A stretch of 42,524 nucleotides of DNA from Akkermansia sp. (GTDB lineage: Bacteria > Verrucomicrobiota > Verrucomicrobiia > Verrucomicrobiales > Akkermansiaceae): positions 1 to 42,524 of the forward strand of contig JAFZHC010000001.1 of assembly GCA_017555025.1 (NCBI GenBank), given 5' to 3'. Made by a program: the position numbers and the translations under genes. Shown piece by piece: positions 8,409-17,184 of the stretch. How positions within the stretch are numbered: the stretch's first letter is position 1; the number at the start of each line of letters is the position of its first letter. A model generated the notes under the pieces. The model did no database searches, was not told where the DNA came from, and was given only the letters and a program-made list of their open reading frames with translations.

Positions 8409-9101
8409 ATGACCATACCACCGGACGCCACGCAGGACGACCTGAAACGTAACCTCAACATGCGCCTGAAAAAAACCGGTAAGCTGATGCTGAAGGCCGG
8501 TTTGTTCCTGAGCCTGTTCTGCTACCTGCGCTGTCTGCTCAATCCGCTCTGGGTACTGGGGCTAAAGGCTCCGGGCATATTCGTCACCGCGCTCTTCGGT
8601 TGCTATGTGGGCTGGCAGTATGTCAACGGAACTCCGGCGGCAGGAGAACAGGCCTTATTATGGTGGGCCGTCTGGGCCGGCATCATGCTTCTCATTCATT
8701 ATGCCCTGTATGGGCTGAGCTTCCTGCGGGTATATCGCAACTGCAAAAAGTACCAACAGCCCAAGAGCAATACCCCCGGCATGCGCCGCCCACAAGCGCA
8801 CCCCCTAACCTGGCAGCGCAACAAGGAAGGCTACTTGCAGGCGGAGATTGTGCTGCAAGCACCACAGCAGGGACTTTATGCGCTGCGTTGGGAACTAACC
8901 GGTTACGAGGGGAAAATGGAACCGGCAGAGGGAGAACTTTACACTCAAGCAGCGCTTTCTGAACACAACATAACGAAGCATTGCAACAGCCTGACGGAAT
9001 TTTACTGCCTTGCGAAAGGCAACCACAAGCTCGGGCTGCGCCTCATGAACCGCGATGCCACCGCCCCCACAACAGGCACACTGACGCAACTGAATGCGTA
9101 A
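8409..9101 (+). CDS. Membrane protein of unknown function
   Basis: This 230-residue protein is not recognised. A basic N-terminus is followed by hydrophobic segments at about residues 30-50, 53-73 and 82-107, then a soluble C-terminal half of about 120 residues with no known motif. The ATG at 8409 is preferred because an in-frame TTG at 8373 is the -35 box of its own promoter. It is separated from the symporter operon by a strong terminator and has its own promoter. The C-terminal half (ALRWELTGYEGKMEPAEGEL and onward) resembles a small beta-sandwich by residue pattern only. Confidence 0.75.
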   Translation: MTIPPDATQDDLKRNLNMRLKKTGKLMLKAGLFLSLFCYLRCLLNPLWVLGLKAPGIFVTALFGCYVGWQYVNGTPAAGEQALLWWAVWAGIMLLIHYALYGLSFLRVYRNCKKYQQPKSNTPGMRRPQAHPLTWQRNKEGYLQAEIVLQAPQQGLYALRWELTGYEGKMEPAEGELYTQAALSEHNITKHCNSLTEFYCLAKGNHKLGLRLMNRDATAPTTGTLTQLNA

Positions 9102-9128
9102 CAACTATTGGAGTTACGCCTTTTTCTC

Positions 9129-9157
9129 TTGACGGCGGCCATGTTAATGAGTAAAGT
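9129..9157 (+). promoter_or_regulatory. Promoter of the ankyrin lipoprotein gene, predicted leaderless
   Basis: -35 TTGACG (9129-9134), a 17-bp spacer, and -10 TAAAGT (9152-9157), with 6 bases to the ATG at 9164. Confidence 0.7.
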
Positions 9158-9163
9158 GGAGCC

Positions 9164-10003
9164 ATGAAACGCCTGCTGCTCACGGGGGCCTTGCTCCCAC
9201 TCGCTCTGAGCCAATGCAACTGCCCTGCCGATTTTCGCGAGGTGCAGGAGCCGCGCGTGTATACTGTAGCAGATGTGGAAGCGTTGAGCGATTGCCAACT
9301 CTACCACTACGGTACCACCCTGCTTGCCAACGCCGGCAATCCGGCTGTTGCCCAAGCACTGCTAAACCGTGGAGCCAAGCCGACCGGCAACATTATACAC
9401 CGGGGCAAAGCTCAGAACGGCAGCGCTTTGCAACATGTGAACGATGAGCGAGTGGCAAGTCTGTTATTGCAAAACGGAGCCCATGCCGACGCGAGCTTCG
9501 GAGAAAAGCAGGAGACGCCCCTCTGCAATGCGCTGCGAAGAGGGGCAACACACTTAGTAGCCCCCCTGCTTGCGGCAGGGGCTAATCCCAATCTTATTGA
9601 TGCGCAGGGAGAGGCGCCCCTGTACCTGGCAGCTACCCACATGAGCGCCACGACCTGTGCTCTATTGCTCTCGCGCGGTGCCGCGCCCGATACAGGGAGG
9701 ATAAGTGATTCTACAAGCCCGCTGGCAGGAGCCCTGCTCACAGCCGAGGGAACCCTGACGGATAAGCTGGAGGTTGCACGCACGCTGCTTGCAGCAGGAG
9801 CTGATGTCAACGCCCGTGATCAGCACGGCCGCACACCGCTCTTCTACTGCACCTCACCGGAGCTGGCAGAAGTACTCCTCCGCGCCGGGGCTGATATCAA
9901 CGCCCGAGACTATGCCGGCAATACACCGTTCGACTATATTACCAACGCCCGGATAAAGTCTTACCTGCTCATACGGGGAGCCGGTTACGGAAATTCACTC
10001 TGA
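9164..10003 (+). CDS. Ankyrin-repeat protein, probable lipoprotein
   Basis: This 279-residue protein has a lipoprotein-like leader (LALSQC, Cys18) followed by ankyrin repeats. The repeats are clearest at about residues 112-137, 147-172 and 200-265, with the typical pattern LLAAGADVNARDQHGRTPL and LRAGADINARDYAGNTPF. Ankyrin repeats bind partner proteins; the partner is unknown. Export to the periplasm or outer membrane is inferred from the leader. It has its own consensus promoter six bases upstream of the ATG. The next lipoprotein gene starts 16 bases after its stop but also shows a -10 box of its own. Confidence 0.85.
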   Translation: MKRLLLTGALLPLALSQCNCPADFREVQEPRVYTVADVEALSDCQLYHYGTTLLANAGNPAVAQALLNRGAKPTGNIIHRGKAQNGSALQHVNDERVASLLLQNGAHADASFGEKQETPLCNALRRGATHLVAPLLAAGANPNLIDAQGEAPLYLAATHMSATTCALLLSRGAAPDTGRISDSTSPLAGALLTAEGTLTDKLEVARTLLAAGADVNARDQHGRTPLFYCTSPELAEVLLRAGADINARDYAGNTPFDYITNARIKSYLLIRGAGYGNSL

Positions 10004-10012
10004 TAGTATGCT
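9985..10012 (+). promoter_or_regulatory. Weak promoter of the 10019 lipoprotein gene
   Basis: -10 TATGCT (10007-10012) lies 6 bases before the ATG at 10019. The only -35 candidate is TTACGG (9985-9990), 16 bp upstream. The -10 overlaps the end of the preceding gene region, so readthrough is also possible. Confidence 0.45.
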
Positions 10013-10018
10013 ACGCTC

Positions 10019-10708
10019 ATGAAACACATGCTCCTTACCATCACCTGCCTGTTAACCCTGCCAGCCTGCCAGACAGTACGCACGGTATATGATGACAGCG
10101 GTAACGAGGTACAAGATCACACCGGGGTGGAGCGCTCGCTGGAGGACTACATGCAGGAGACATTTGACCGCGAAGTAACCCGCAAAAAAAATGAAGACGG
10201 GGTACCGGAGTCCAGCTCCACCAAAGTGAGTCGCTACCAGAAAGATATTGATGCCGCCCGCCGCCAAGACAAGACGTTCAGCACCGGTAACATCAGTTTG
10301 AGTAAGGAATTTTCCGGACAAAACCTCCGATTCGGGGAATCTAACAAGAATTTTGACAGCAGTAAGCGCTATACCGGCGGCATGTCCACCTCTGCCTACA
10401 GCAAAGATTTGCGACCGGATTTTATGAGCGATACCAAGGGGATATACAGTAGGCAGGATGCCTACGGAGGCTTCTCAGCCAATGACAGAGCAGAGAGCGA
10501 GGGCTTTGCCTACGACGCATTTGATACGGCGCACTCATACGGCACCTCCGCCAGCAATATTTCCCGAGATGCTACCAGCGGCTATTACGAAAGCCGTAAA
10601 AATAAGTTTGAACAGCCCCGCATTATCAACCACCGAGATTACTACAAAAAATCGCTATTTGAAACCCGGGCATTGCTCGGGCGCGATAATGAACCGACTG
10701 AAGAATAA
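10019..10708 (+). CDS. Putative lipoprotein, Ser/Tyr/Asp-rich, unknown function
   Basis: This 229-residue protein is not recognised. It has a lipoprotein signal (LLTLPAC, Cys17). The rest is hydrophilic and low in complexity, with many Ser, Tyr, Asp, Lys and Arg residues and repeated short S-K and Y-G patterns, so it is probably extended rather than globular. It follows the ankyrin lipoprotein closely and may belong to the same envelope function. No enzymatic motif was found. Confidence 0.75.
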   Translation: MKHMLLTITCLLTLPACQTVRTVYDDSGNEVQDHTGVERSLEDYMQETFDREVTRKKNEDGVPESSSTKVSRYQKDIDAARRQDKTFSTGNISLSKEFSGQNLRFGESNKNFDSSKRYTGGMSTSAYSKDLRPDFMSDTKGIYSRQDAYGGFSANDRAESEGFAYDAFDTAHSYGTSASNISRDATSGYYESRKNKFEQPRIINHRDYYKKSLFETRALLGRDNEPTEE

Positions 10709-10757
10709 CCGTAGGTGCTGCTGAAGCCCTGCTAATTTTATTTTTCTCACTTTGCTC

Positions 10758-10792
10758 TTGCAATTCAGCCCTGATTAAAGTAACATCAGGGC
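10758..10792 (+). promoter_or_regulatory. Promoter with overlapping palindrome, ahead of the structured leader
   Basis: -35 TTGCAA (10758-10763), a 17-bp spacer, and -10 TAACAT (10781-10786) predict a start near 10793. A perfect 8-bp inverted repeat, GCCCTGAT (10768-10775) and ATCAGGGC (10785-10792), spans the spacer and -10. It could be an operator for a dimeric regulator. That role is inference. Confidence 0.5.
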
Positions 10793-10990
10793 AACACAGG
10801 AGTCGCCCGTTAGGCGGCTTCGAAGATTGTCTGTTCGGATTTTCTTCGGTGTCACGTTTATCCCGAGCGGGTAAACAGGTTAAGACACAAACGCTCCGGC
10901 TGTGCGGCAGGGGCGGAAGGAATTCCGCGTTATTCTTTCTCGTGTAACCTGTTTACCCGCAGCATTACACAACACGAGAAAGACTCAACA
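10793..10990 (+). ncRNA. Structured leader RNA of about 200 nt with interleaved long helices
   Basis: No credible gene lies here. Hairpins are visible at 10802-10818 (GTCGCC/GGCGGC), 10821-10848 (CGAAGA/TCTTCG) and 10913-10928 (GCGGAA/TTCCGC). Helix A is a perfect 16-bp pairing of 10867-10882 (GCGGGTAAACAGGTTA) with 10945-10960. Helix B is a perfect 12-bp pairing of 10934-10945 (TCTTTCTCGTGT) with 10972-10983. The arms are ordered A, B, A', B', as in an H-type pseudoknot, or the helices may alternate. B' ends 7 bases before the ATG at 10991, so it could control translation. No known riboswitch, 6S RNA, SRP RNA or tmRNA signature was recognised. It is a candidate regulatory leader or small RNA. 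Confidence 0.5.
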
Positions 10991-11491
10991 ATGATTACGA
11001 GCAAGCATTGCGAAAAAAAAGCGCACAAAGCAATTTCCCGCCTCATCAGAGACGGACAGAGTACCATCTACACCGATTCCTGCTTCAGCCTGAGCTTCAT
11101 CCTGCGGCATGAAAAAGAGTTTAAAAGTAACAACCAAAAGATTGAAGTAATAAAATCCGTACAAAAGGAATTGAAGCGCAAAACACGCCAGACATGGGCC
11201 AGAAAAAAATGGGAATGCATGGAAAAGCGGGATACTATTTTTCACCTCAGGTCAGCCAGCAAAACAGAGCGTGACATGCTCAAAGTGTATGCGGATGAAG
11301 CCTTCAGGCGGATTTTCAAAGTAAGGGAGGCGGAATCGCAGGTGTTGCTGACGGCTGATTTTGAATTGGCCGAAACGCTGGCCGACTCAAACAAAGCACC
11401 CACCATTATCTTTGAATATCAGGAAGGCCGGACACGCCATATCGCGCTATGGGAAGACTATCGCACCCTACACCGGCGGCAACAAAAGTGA
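10991..11491 (+). CDS. Small PIN-like protein, possible ribonuclease
   Basis: This 166-residue protein has a weak PIN-domain layout: a hydrophobic strand ending in an acid (TIYTDS, Asp29), a helix with SVQKEL (Glu60), and a strand followed by acids (VLLTADFELAETL, Asp123). PIN domains are metal-dependent nucleases, often toxins or RNA-processing enzymes. The middle (about residues 60-100) is very basic, which would suit RNA binding. The gene is more AT-rich than its neighbours. It follows a long structured leader and no protein antitoxin gene is adjacent. The PIN assignment rests on motif order only and could be wrong. Confidence 0.5.
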   Translation: MITSKHCEKKAHKAISRLIRDGQSTIYTDSCFSLSFILRHEKEFKSNNQKIEVIKSVQKELKRKTRQTWARKKWECMEKRDTIFHLRSASKTERDMLKVYADEAFRRIFKVREAESQVLLTADFELAETLADSNKAPTIIFEYQEGRTRHIALWEDYRTLHRRQQK

Positions 11492-11542
11492 TAGCAAAGC
11501 AAAAAAACGCACAAACTTTTTACGCCGCCGCGCAGTTCAGGC

Positions 11543-11571
11543 TTTACGCCGCAGAGCAAGTATGATAGAAT
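11543..11571 (+). promoter_or_regulatory. Probable typA promoter
   Basis: -35 TTTACG (11543-11548), a 17-bp spacer, and -10 TAGAAT (11566-11571). A leader of about 33 nt would precede the ATG at 11611. TATGAT at 11561-11566 is an overlapping alternative -10. Confidence 0.5.
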
Positions 11572-11610
11572 GACGCGCGACGGGCGCGAGCAGCCCGGGC
11601 AACATTAGTT

Positions 11611-13443
11611 ATGAGTGATCCCACGAAGTTCCGAAATCTGGCCATTATTGCCCACGTAGACCACGGCAAAACAACCCTCGTTGACCAGCTGCTGAAAGCC
11701 GGCGGCACCTACCGCGAAAATCAGGAAGTGCAGGAACGTGCCATGGACTCCATGGATTTGGAGCGTGAAAAAGGTATCACCATCAAGGCAAAAAATACAT
11801 CTATTCATTGGAATGGGTACACCATCAACATTGTAGACACTCCCGGCCACGCTGATTTCGGAGCCGAAGTGGAGCGCGTGATGAAAATGGTTGACGGCGT
11901 AATTCTGGTAGTAGACGCTTATGAAGGGCCGCAGGCTCAGACTCGATTTGTGCTGCGCAAAGCTCTGCAGGAAGGTCTGCTACCCATCGTGGTGGTTAAC
12001 AAGATTGATCGCCCCCACGCTGACCCGATGAAGGTACACGACCAGGTGCTGGAGCTGCTGCTCGATCTGGATGCCACGGAAGAGCAGTTCGAAGCGCCTT
12101 TCGTGTATGGTTCTGCCCGCGACGGCTACTTCATGAACAGCCCGGAAAACGAGCCCCCGGTAGATTGTACACCCCTGCTTTTTCAGATTGTCAACCACAT
12201 TCCCGCGCCCAAGGATGCCGATGCGGACAAACCCTTCAAGATGTTGATTTCCAACATTGATTGGGATGATTATGTGGGACGTGTGGCAGTAGGACGCATT
12301 TCCAACGGTCGCGTGCAGAAGGGCGACACTCTCTACCTGCTGCGCCCGGATGGCAGCAAAATACAGGGTAAAGTGACCAAGCTCTTTGAATACAGCGGAT
12401 TGCAGACAACGGACTCCGCCGTAGGCGAAGCCGGTAACATCATCGGCATTTCCGGCTTTGAAGACGTGGATATCGGTGAAACTCTGGTGGCTACCCCCGA
12501 AGAGGAGGCTATGCCCTTTGTGCAGATTGACCCGCCCACGGTGCAGATGGAGTTCAGCATTAACGACGGACCGCTCGGCGGACGCGACGGCAAGAATGTG
12601 ACCAGCCGCGTTATCCGTGACCGACTGATGCGCGAGATGCGCACGAACATTTCCATTAAGGTGGAAGATACCGATTTGGCAGGTGTATTCATGGTATCCG
12701 CTCGCGGCACCATGCAGATTGCTATTCTGGTAGAACAGATGCGCCGAGAAAATTACGAGGTACTGGTATCTCGCCCCAAGGTTATTACCCGCGATATTGA
12801 TGGGGTACGCTGTGAACCCTTTGAGACGGTATTCATTGAAGTGCCTGATGAATGCGCCAACGGCGTGGTGCGCATACTGGGCAACCGTAAGGGAATTCTG
12901 GAGAACATGGAAACCGGCGGCACCGGGCGTACCTACATTCAGGCCACAATTCCCACACGCGGCCTCATCGGCTTTGAGTTCGAACTGGTGAACCTTACTA
13001 GTGGCCACGGCATTTTCTCCCACCTTTTCAAGGAGTATGCCCCCTACGCCGGAGAAATCGTCACGCGCCAGAGCAGCACGCTCATCTCCATGGAAAACGG
13101 CATTGCACGCCCCTACGCCCTGCAGGCTATGGAAGAGCGAGGCTCGCTCTTCATTGCGCCCGGCGACGAGGTGTATGAAGGCATGATTGTGGGTGAAAAT
13201 CCCAAGCCCATCGACATTCCCGTGAACCCCACACGTGAAAAGCACCTGACCAACCATCGCTCGGCTACAAAGAACGATTCCATTCAGTTGACACCTCCGC
13301 GCGTGTTCTCGCTGGAACGAGCCATTGAGTATATTGAGCCCGATGAGTTGGTGGAAGCCACGCCGCATTTCATCCGCATGCGCAAGCGCCTACTCGACGC
13401 AACAGCACGCAAACGCGCTGAGCTGAGAGCCAAAGGGCTCTGA
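11611..13443 (+). CDS. typA: Ribosome-associated GTPase TypA/BipA
   Basis: This 610-residue translational GTPase acts on the ribosome in assembly and stress adaptation. The G domain has AHVDHGKTT (residues 14-22), DTPGH (76-80) and NKID (130-133). It is followed by a beta-barrel domain, two EF-G-like alpha/beta domains and the BipA C-terminal domain (residues about 480-610, containing the NHRSATKND segment). Length matches the family. The ATG at 11611 has no Shine-Dalgarno sequence. The DUF456 gene starts 27 bases downstream. Confidence 0.97.
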   Translation: MSDPTKFRNLAIIAHVDHGKTTLVDQLLKAGGTYRENQEVQERAMDSMDLEREKGITIKAKNTSIHWNGYTINIVDTPGHADFGAEVERVMKMVDGVILVVDAYEGPQAQTRFVLRKALQEGLLPIVVVNKIDRPHADPMKVHDQVLELLLDLDATEEQFEAPFVYGSARDGYFMNSPENEPPVDCTPLLFQIVNHIPAPKDADADKPFKMLISNIDWDDYVGRVAVGRISNGRVQKGDTLYLLRPDGSKIQGKVTKLFEYSGLQTTDSAVGEAGNIIGISGFEDVDIGETLVATPEEEAMPFVQIDPPTVQMEFSINDGPLGGRDGKNVTSRVIRDRLMREMRTNISIKVEDTDLAGVFMVSARGTMQIAILVEQMRRENYEVLVSRPKVITRDIDGVRCEPFETVFIEVPDECANGVVRILGNRKGILENMETGGTGRTYIQATIPTRGLIGFEFELVNLTSGHGIFSHLFKEYAPYAGEIVTRQSSTLISMENGIARPYALQAMEERGSLFIAPGDEVYEGMIVGENPKPIDIPVNPTREKHLTNHRSATKNDSIQLTPPRVFSLERAIEYIEPDELVEATPHFIRMRKRLLDATARKRAELRAKGL

Positions 13444-13469
13444 AAATCCGTAGATCTGATACAAGGGCG

Positions 13470-13982
13470 ATGATACAGGACATCACCAACTGGTTTGCCG
13501 GGCACGATTATCTGGGCATGAGCATGTACGCCGCTGCGGTGCTCTGCTACATAGCCGGCTTTCTGGGAGCCGTACTGCCCTACCCCGGTTGCTTGGTCGC
13601 GCTAGGTGGCAGCGTGTGCTACGCCGTGGCCGAGGGAGCCCCCTACCCCGCATGGTGGTTGTGGGTGGTGCTGACCGCGCTGGCGGTGTTCGGCACGCTG
13701 GCGGACAACATCACAACGGCTATGGGGGCAAGGCGTTTCGGCGGCAGCAAACAAGCATTCTGGGGTAGTATGATTGGCCTTTTTGTGGGCACATTCTTCA
13801 TATTTCCCTTCGGCATTATCATAGGCCCCTTCCTCGGCGCATTCATTGCTGAACTCATGCTGGTACGCAAAACCCCGGTATCTTCCGCCAAATCCGGTTT
13901 CGGAGCCATGCTCGGGTTGCTTGCCGGAGTATTGGCCAAGGTAATCATCATTGCCATCATGCTGGTTGTGACGCTGCTCTGA
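13470..13982 (+). CDS. DUF456 family membrane protein
   Basis: This 170-residue integral membrane protein has the DUF456 pattern: a PYPGCLVALGG loop after the first span, a long Gly-rich pair of membrane helices (GMIG and FPFGIIIGPFLGAFIAE), and a C-terminal hydrophobic helix. About four to five spans are predicted by eye. Biochemical function of the family is unknown. It follows typA by 27 bases and may be co-transcribed, but a -10-like GATACA (13458-13463) also lies six bases before its ATG. A small inverted repeat (GGCTCA/TGAGCC, 13986-14001) follows the stop, without a T-run. Confidence 0.85.
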   Translation: MIQDITNWFAGHDYLGMSMYAAAVLCYIAGFLGAVLPYPGCLVALGGSVCYAVAEGAPYPAWWLWVVLTALAVFGTLADNITTAMGARRFGGSKQAFWGSMIGLFVGTFFIFPFGIIIGPFLGAFIAELMLVRKTPVSSAKSGFGAMLGLLAGVLAKVIIIAIMLVVTLL

Positions 13983-14019
13983 TACGGCTCAATTTTGAGC
14001 CATCAGACGGAATATAACC

Positions 14020-14048
14020 TTGACTTTGCCTGCAAAAAATGGTAGAGC
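14020..14048 (+). promoter_or_regulatory. Sulfatase promoter
   Basis: -35 TTGACT (14020-14025) and a weaker -10 TAGAGC (14043-14048) with 17-bp spacing. The ATG at 14059 is 10 bases after the -10, so the leader is at most a few bases. Confidence 0.5.
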
Positions 14049-14058
14049 TGAAAGGGTC

Positions 14059-15870
14059 ATGACCTTTCCTCGCATAATGGCCGCAGCGGCGGCAATGTTC
14101 ATGGGGCTGCTCGGTACCGCAGGTGCAGCAGACGAACGCCCGAATATCCTTTTCATTATTTCAGATGACCACGGCACTAATGCTTTGGGCACCTGTGACA
14201 AAGATAGCCCCGTCCCTCTGCCCGGCTTCCGTAGACTTGCCAACGAGGGTATGGTATTCGACCGCGCCTATTGTGCTAATTCCCTGTGTGGCCCGTCACG
14301 AGCCTGCATGCTCACCGGGCGTCATTCACACAACAATGGATTCCTCTACAATTACGGCGGCCCCGCATTCAATGGCGATCAGCCAACCTACCCCAAAATG
14401 CTGCAGAAGGCGGGGTACCAGACGGGTATTGTAGGTAAGTGGCACCTTATCTCCCGCCCCACCGGCTTCGACTCTTGGCAGGTGTTCCCCAGCCAGGGCG
14501 ATTACCTGAACTCCACCTTCCTCTCCGCTGGCCCCAACAACAGCACCCGCAGCAACCGCATGCGCGGTTACGTGACGGATGTGGTGACCAACATGGCCAT
14601 CACCTGGATGGAGAGCCGTGACCGCAGCAAGCCCTTCGCCCTCATCGTAGGTCACAAGGCACCGCACCGCAACTGGCTGCCCGCCGTTCGCCACCTCGAC
14701 ATCATCAAGAAGCATGTGGCCAAAATGACGCCCCCTGCCACCCTGCATGATGACTGGAGCGATCGTCCGGAATTCCTCAGTCACAACCGCCAAAGCGTGG
14801 GCTGGGATCTCTGCAACTGGAACGACAACCACCTGGTCTACGAGAAGATTCCCTTCGACGTAATGAAGGATATCATACCCAAGAGCCAGCTGCGCATTAA
14901 GATTAGGAACGGCGAGTTCAAGGGGCAGATTCCTGCCGACTTCAAACTCGAAAAGCACACCCCGCGCTTTGCTCCCAAGACCAACCTCGGCTGGGGCATG
15001 GGCTGGATTGAGCCCGGCCTGCAGGACGTATACCGCAACTTCTACACCACTCGTACGGAAGAGTTCGTGGCCAACTTCCGCGCCGGCAAGTACAAAACTC
15101 AAAAGGACATGACCGAACAGCGCTGGCGCTGGTATATGGAGGACTACCTCGGCTGCATCCTTTCACTCGATGAGTCCATCTCCTCGCTGCTGGATTATTT
15201 GGACAACGCCGGATTGTCAGAGAACACCCTCGTTGTATATGTGGGTGACCAGAGCTTCTACTTGGGTGAACACGGCCTGTACGACAAGCGCTGGATTTTT
15301 GAGGAATCCATGCGTATGCCGCTGATTATGCGCTGGAAAGGCAACATTCCGGCCGGCAAGCGTAGTCAAGCCATGGTGCAAAACATCGACTACGCCCCCA
15401 CCCTGCTGGAGATAGCCAAGGCAGACACCCCTGAAAATACCCGCACAATGGAAGGTACCTCACTCGTACCGCTCTTTGCCACGGGTGAAGCCCCGCAATT
15501 CGTAGATCGCCCCCTCTACTATGCCTTCTACGAGCAACCCGGCGAGCACAATGCACCCCGCCACGATGGTATCCGCACCAACCGCTACACCTTCGCCCGC
15601 ATCTGGACACCGCTGGATTACGAGCGCAAGAGCGGTCAGCGCACCCCCGCAAACGAGTGGTTGCTCATCGACAACGAGAAAGACCCGCAGCAGCTGCACA
15701 ATGTCTCCCAAGACCCTGCATATGCCGACGTCATGAAGGAGCTGACGGAGAAATACCACGCCGTTCGCACCCAATACCGAGTCCTCGCCGATTGCCCCGG
15801 CAGCGGTAACCGTATCCCCGACTACCTCCCCTCTTGGGGCCCCGGCGATAACGACAGGGTGAAGAAGTAA
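14059..15870 (+). CDS. Secreted type I sulfatase
   Basis: This 603-residue sulfatase hydrolyses sulfate esters, probably on host glycans such as mucin or glycosaminoglycans. A signal peptide covers residues 1 to about 24 (cleavage near TAGAA). The metal-binding DD pair is at Asp36-Asp37. The modification motif C-G-P-S-R is at Cys77-Arg81; Cys77 would be converted to formylglycine by a maturase not in this window. GKWHL and GHKAPHRNW are conserved substrate and metal segments, and YVGDQSFYLGEHG is the C-terminal active-site block. The ATG at 14059 gives the signal peptide; an in-frame TTG at 14020 is the -35 box and unlikely to start translation. The exact sulfatase subfamily and substrate cannot be set by eye. 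Confidence 0.93.
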   Translation: MTFPRIMAAAAAMFMGLLGTAGAADERPNILFIISDDHGTNALGTCDKDSPVPLPGFRRLANEGMVFDRAYCANSLCGPSRACMLTGRHSHNNGFLYNYGGPAFNGDQPTYPKMLQKAGYQTGIVGKWHLISRPTGFDSWQVFPSQGDYLNSTFLSAGPNNSTRSNRMRGYVTDVVTNMAITWMESRDRSKPFALIVGHKAPHRNWLPAVRHLDIIKKHVAKMTPPATLHDDWSDRPEFLSHNRQSVGWDLCNWNDNHLVYEKIPFDVMKDIIPKSQLRIKIRNGEFKGQIPADFKLEKHTPRFAPKTNLGWGMGWIEPGLQDVYRNFYTTRTEEFVANFRAGKYKTQKDMTEQRWRWYMEDYLGCILSLDESISSLLDYLDNAGLSENTLVVYVGDQSFYLGEHGLYDKRWIFEESMRMPLIMRWKGNIPAGKRSQAMVQNIDYAPTLLEIAKADTPENTRTMEGTSLVPLFATGEAPQFVDRPLYYAFYEQPGEHNAPRHDGIRTNRYTFARIWTPLDYERKSGQRTPANEWLLIDNEKDPQQLHNVSQDPAYADVMKELTEKYHAVRTQYRVLADCPGSGNRIPDYLPSWGPGDNDRVKK

Positions 15871-15886
15871 GGGGAGCTTCGCATTC

Positions 15887-15933
15887 AAAACATACGGCCT
15901 GAAAGCCTATACTGCTTTCAGGCCGTATGTTTT
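15887..15933. terminator. Bidirectional terminator between sulfatase and polysaccharide operon
   Basis: AAAACATACGGCCTGAAAGC (15887-15906) and its exact complement (15914-15933) make a 20-bp stem with a 7-base loop. A- and T-tracts on both sides suit both convergent transcripts. Confidence 0.93.
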
Positions 15934-15945
15934 ATATACCAACAA

Positions 15946-17184
15946 TTAAGAAAGAACTCTATTTCTCAACCAAGACTTACCCCGCTGAAGGAAGCGAAGG
16001 ACTTTAAATAATAAACTTCCATAACGTAGCCTGAAAGGACCAATTTTTCCTCTTTTACAAGTCCAATCATGAACATATTTTAGGCTCCTTGTTCGAAGCA
16101 ATTGCAAAACTTTGCTCCGTTCGGTCGGCACAAGAACATTTTTTCGAATAAAGCCAGCCGACTGCCCCTCTATTATTTTTTTTATATCTTCTGGCCTAAA
16201 ATCAACAATTGTAGTACAAAGATCAAGAACCGCTTTGCCTTTAGCAGAGTTTACAATTACAGCAGAAATTCCTTTATCTACAGGCCAATCATAGTGATGT
16301 TTTTCAGAGCCCCAATAATCCGCAACTGTAATATCTCCCTGACGAGGGAAGGAAGCATATGAACAGTTGTAACAAGCCAAATTAAGAGCTTTATCGCTCA
16401 AAAAAATATTCATATATTCATCTTCTTGCTGAGCGGATGAGGTCAATGCTCCGTCATGATAATGGCAGGTAACATGATAGCGTTGCCAACCTTCGGGTTT
16501 ATCTCGAAAAGAAACATACCCAATTTGTTTACCCATCATGCTCTCCTTGGAAAAAATGTAACTTTTAAGAAGAAGGTGAGAGGGAACACCATGACATACT
16601 ATATCAATGGTTAACAAATTTCCATACGGCTTTCTTAAATATTTTTTTAATGCATATACCTGGCAAGGAGTTCCCGAAAAAAGGACTAAACGCCCAGCTA
16701 GCAATTCGCGACGAACAGCTCTATATACATACAAGGGTAACGCTTGCACATACTTAGAGCCTCGCATTTTTGCTAAATCCTCAATTTTATCAGCAGAGGA
16801 AAAAGACGCAGTCAATTTATCTTTCCAGATAACCCCAAATACAATTCCACCTTGCTCAATAACCCTATGAGCCAGTGCAGAAAAAATTCCGCCACTAGAG
16901 CTACTTAAAAGAATATCATCGTCTCTATTCCATGCTCCATATGCATCTACGGTCAATTCCTTATTACCTAGCTCCTTATCATTTCTCTCCAGAGCGATAC
17001 ATTGTTTAACACACAACCCGCAATTTACGCAAATACTACTGTTAACCTTTGGTTGCAAAAATCCGTCATGATTCAAAACCATTTCAATAGCACCATGCTT
17101 GCAAACATTTGCACAAAGACCACAACCGGTACAAGCTTGTGGTGCTATAATATGTTTCTTTACTAAAATAGAATCTTCATTCAT
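15946..17184 (-). CDS. FrhB/FdhB-like iron-sulfur protein of a polysaccharide cluster
   Basis: This 412-residue protein has two N-terminal 4Fe-4S motifs (Cys18, 21, 24, 28 and Cys52, 55, 58, 62). They are followed by the N- and C-terminal domains of the coenzyme F420 hydrogenase/dehydrogenase beta family (SSSSGGIFSALA, FSGTPCQVYALKKYL, CHGVPS). In gut bacteria such proteins are often linked to polysaccharide pyruvyl transferases in glycan clusters, where they may reduce or modify a sugar; the reaction is not established. It overlaps the flippase gene by 8 bases and is last in the operon. Base composition is clearly AT-richer than the flanking housekeeping genes. Confidence 0.88.
   Translation of the reverse strand: MNEDSILVKKHIIAPQACTGCGLCANVCKHGAIEMVLNHDGFLQPKVNSSICVNCGLCVKQCIALERNDKELGNKELTVDAYGAWNRDDDILLSSSSGGIFSALAHRVIEQGGIVFGVIWKDKLTASFSSADKIEDLAKMRGSKYVQALPLYVYRAVRRELLAGRLVLFSGTPCQVYALKKYLRKPYGNLLTIDIVCHGVPSHLLLKSYIFSKESMMGKQIGYVSFRDKPEGWQRYHVTCHYHDGALTSSAQQEDEYMNIFLSDKALNLACYNCSYASFPRQGDITVADYWGSEKHHYDWPVDKGISAVIVNSAKGKAVLDLCTTIVDFRPEDIKKIIEGQSAGFIRKNVLVPTERSKVLQLLRTRSLKYVHDWTCKRGKIGPFRLRYGSLLFKVLRFLQRGKSWLRNRVLS

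Noticed and set aside
6137..8461. A 774-codon open frame on the minus strand opposite the symporter
   Set aside because: It is an artefact of high-GC codon usage on the plus strand; its translation is Gly/His/Ala-rich, has no domain pattern and covers the symporter and the next gene start.
10867..10960. SRP RNA or 6S RNA
   Set aside because: A GGAA loop and long stem recall SRP RNA, but the conserved asymmetric loop and flanking bases are missing, and 6S-like end pairing is absent.
10867..10983. An integron attC site or invertible promoter
   Set aside because: No integrase core (GTTRRRY) fits and no recombinase is nearby; the segment between the repeats has no clear promoter.
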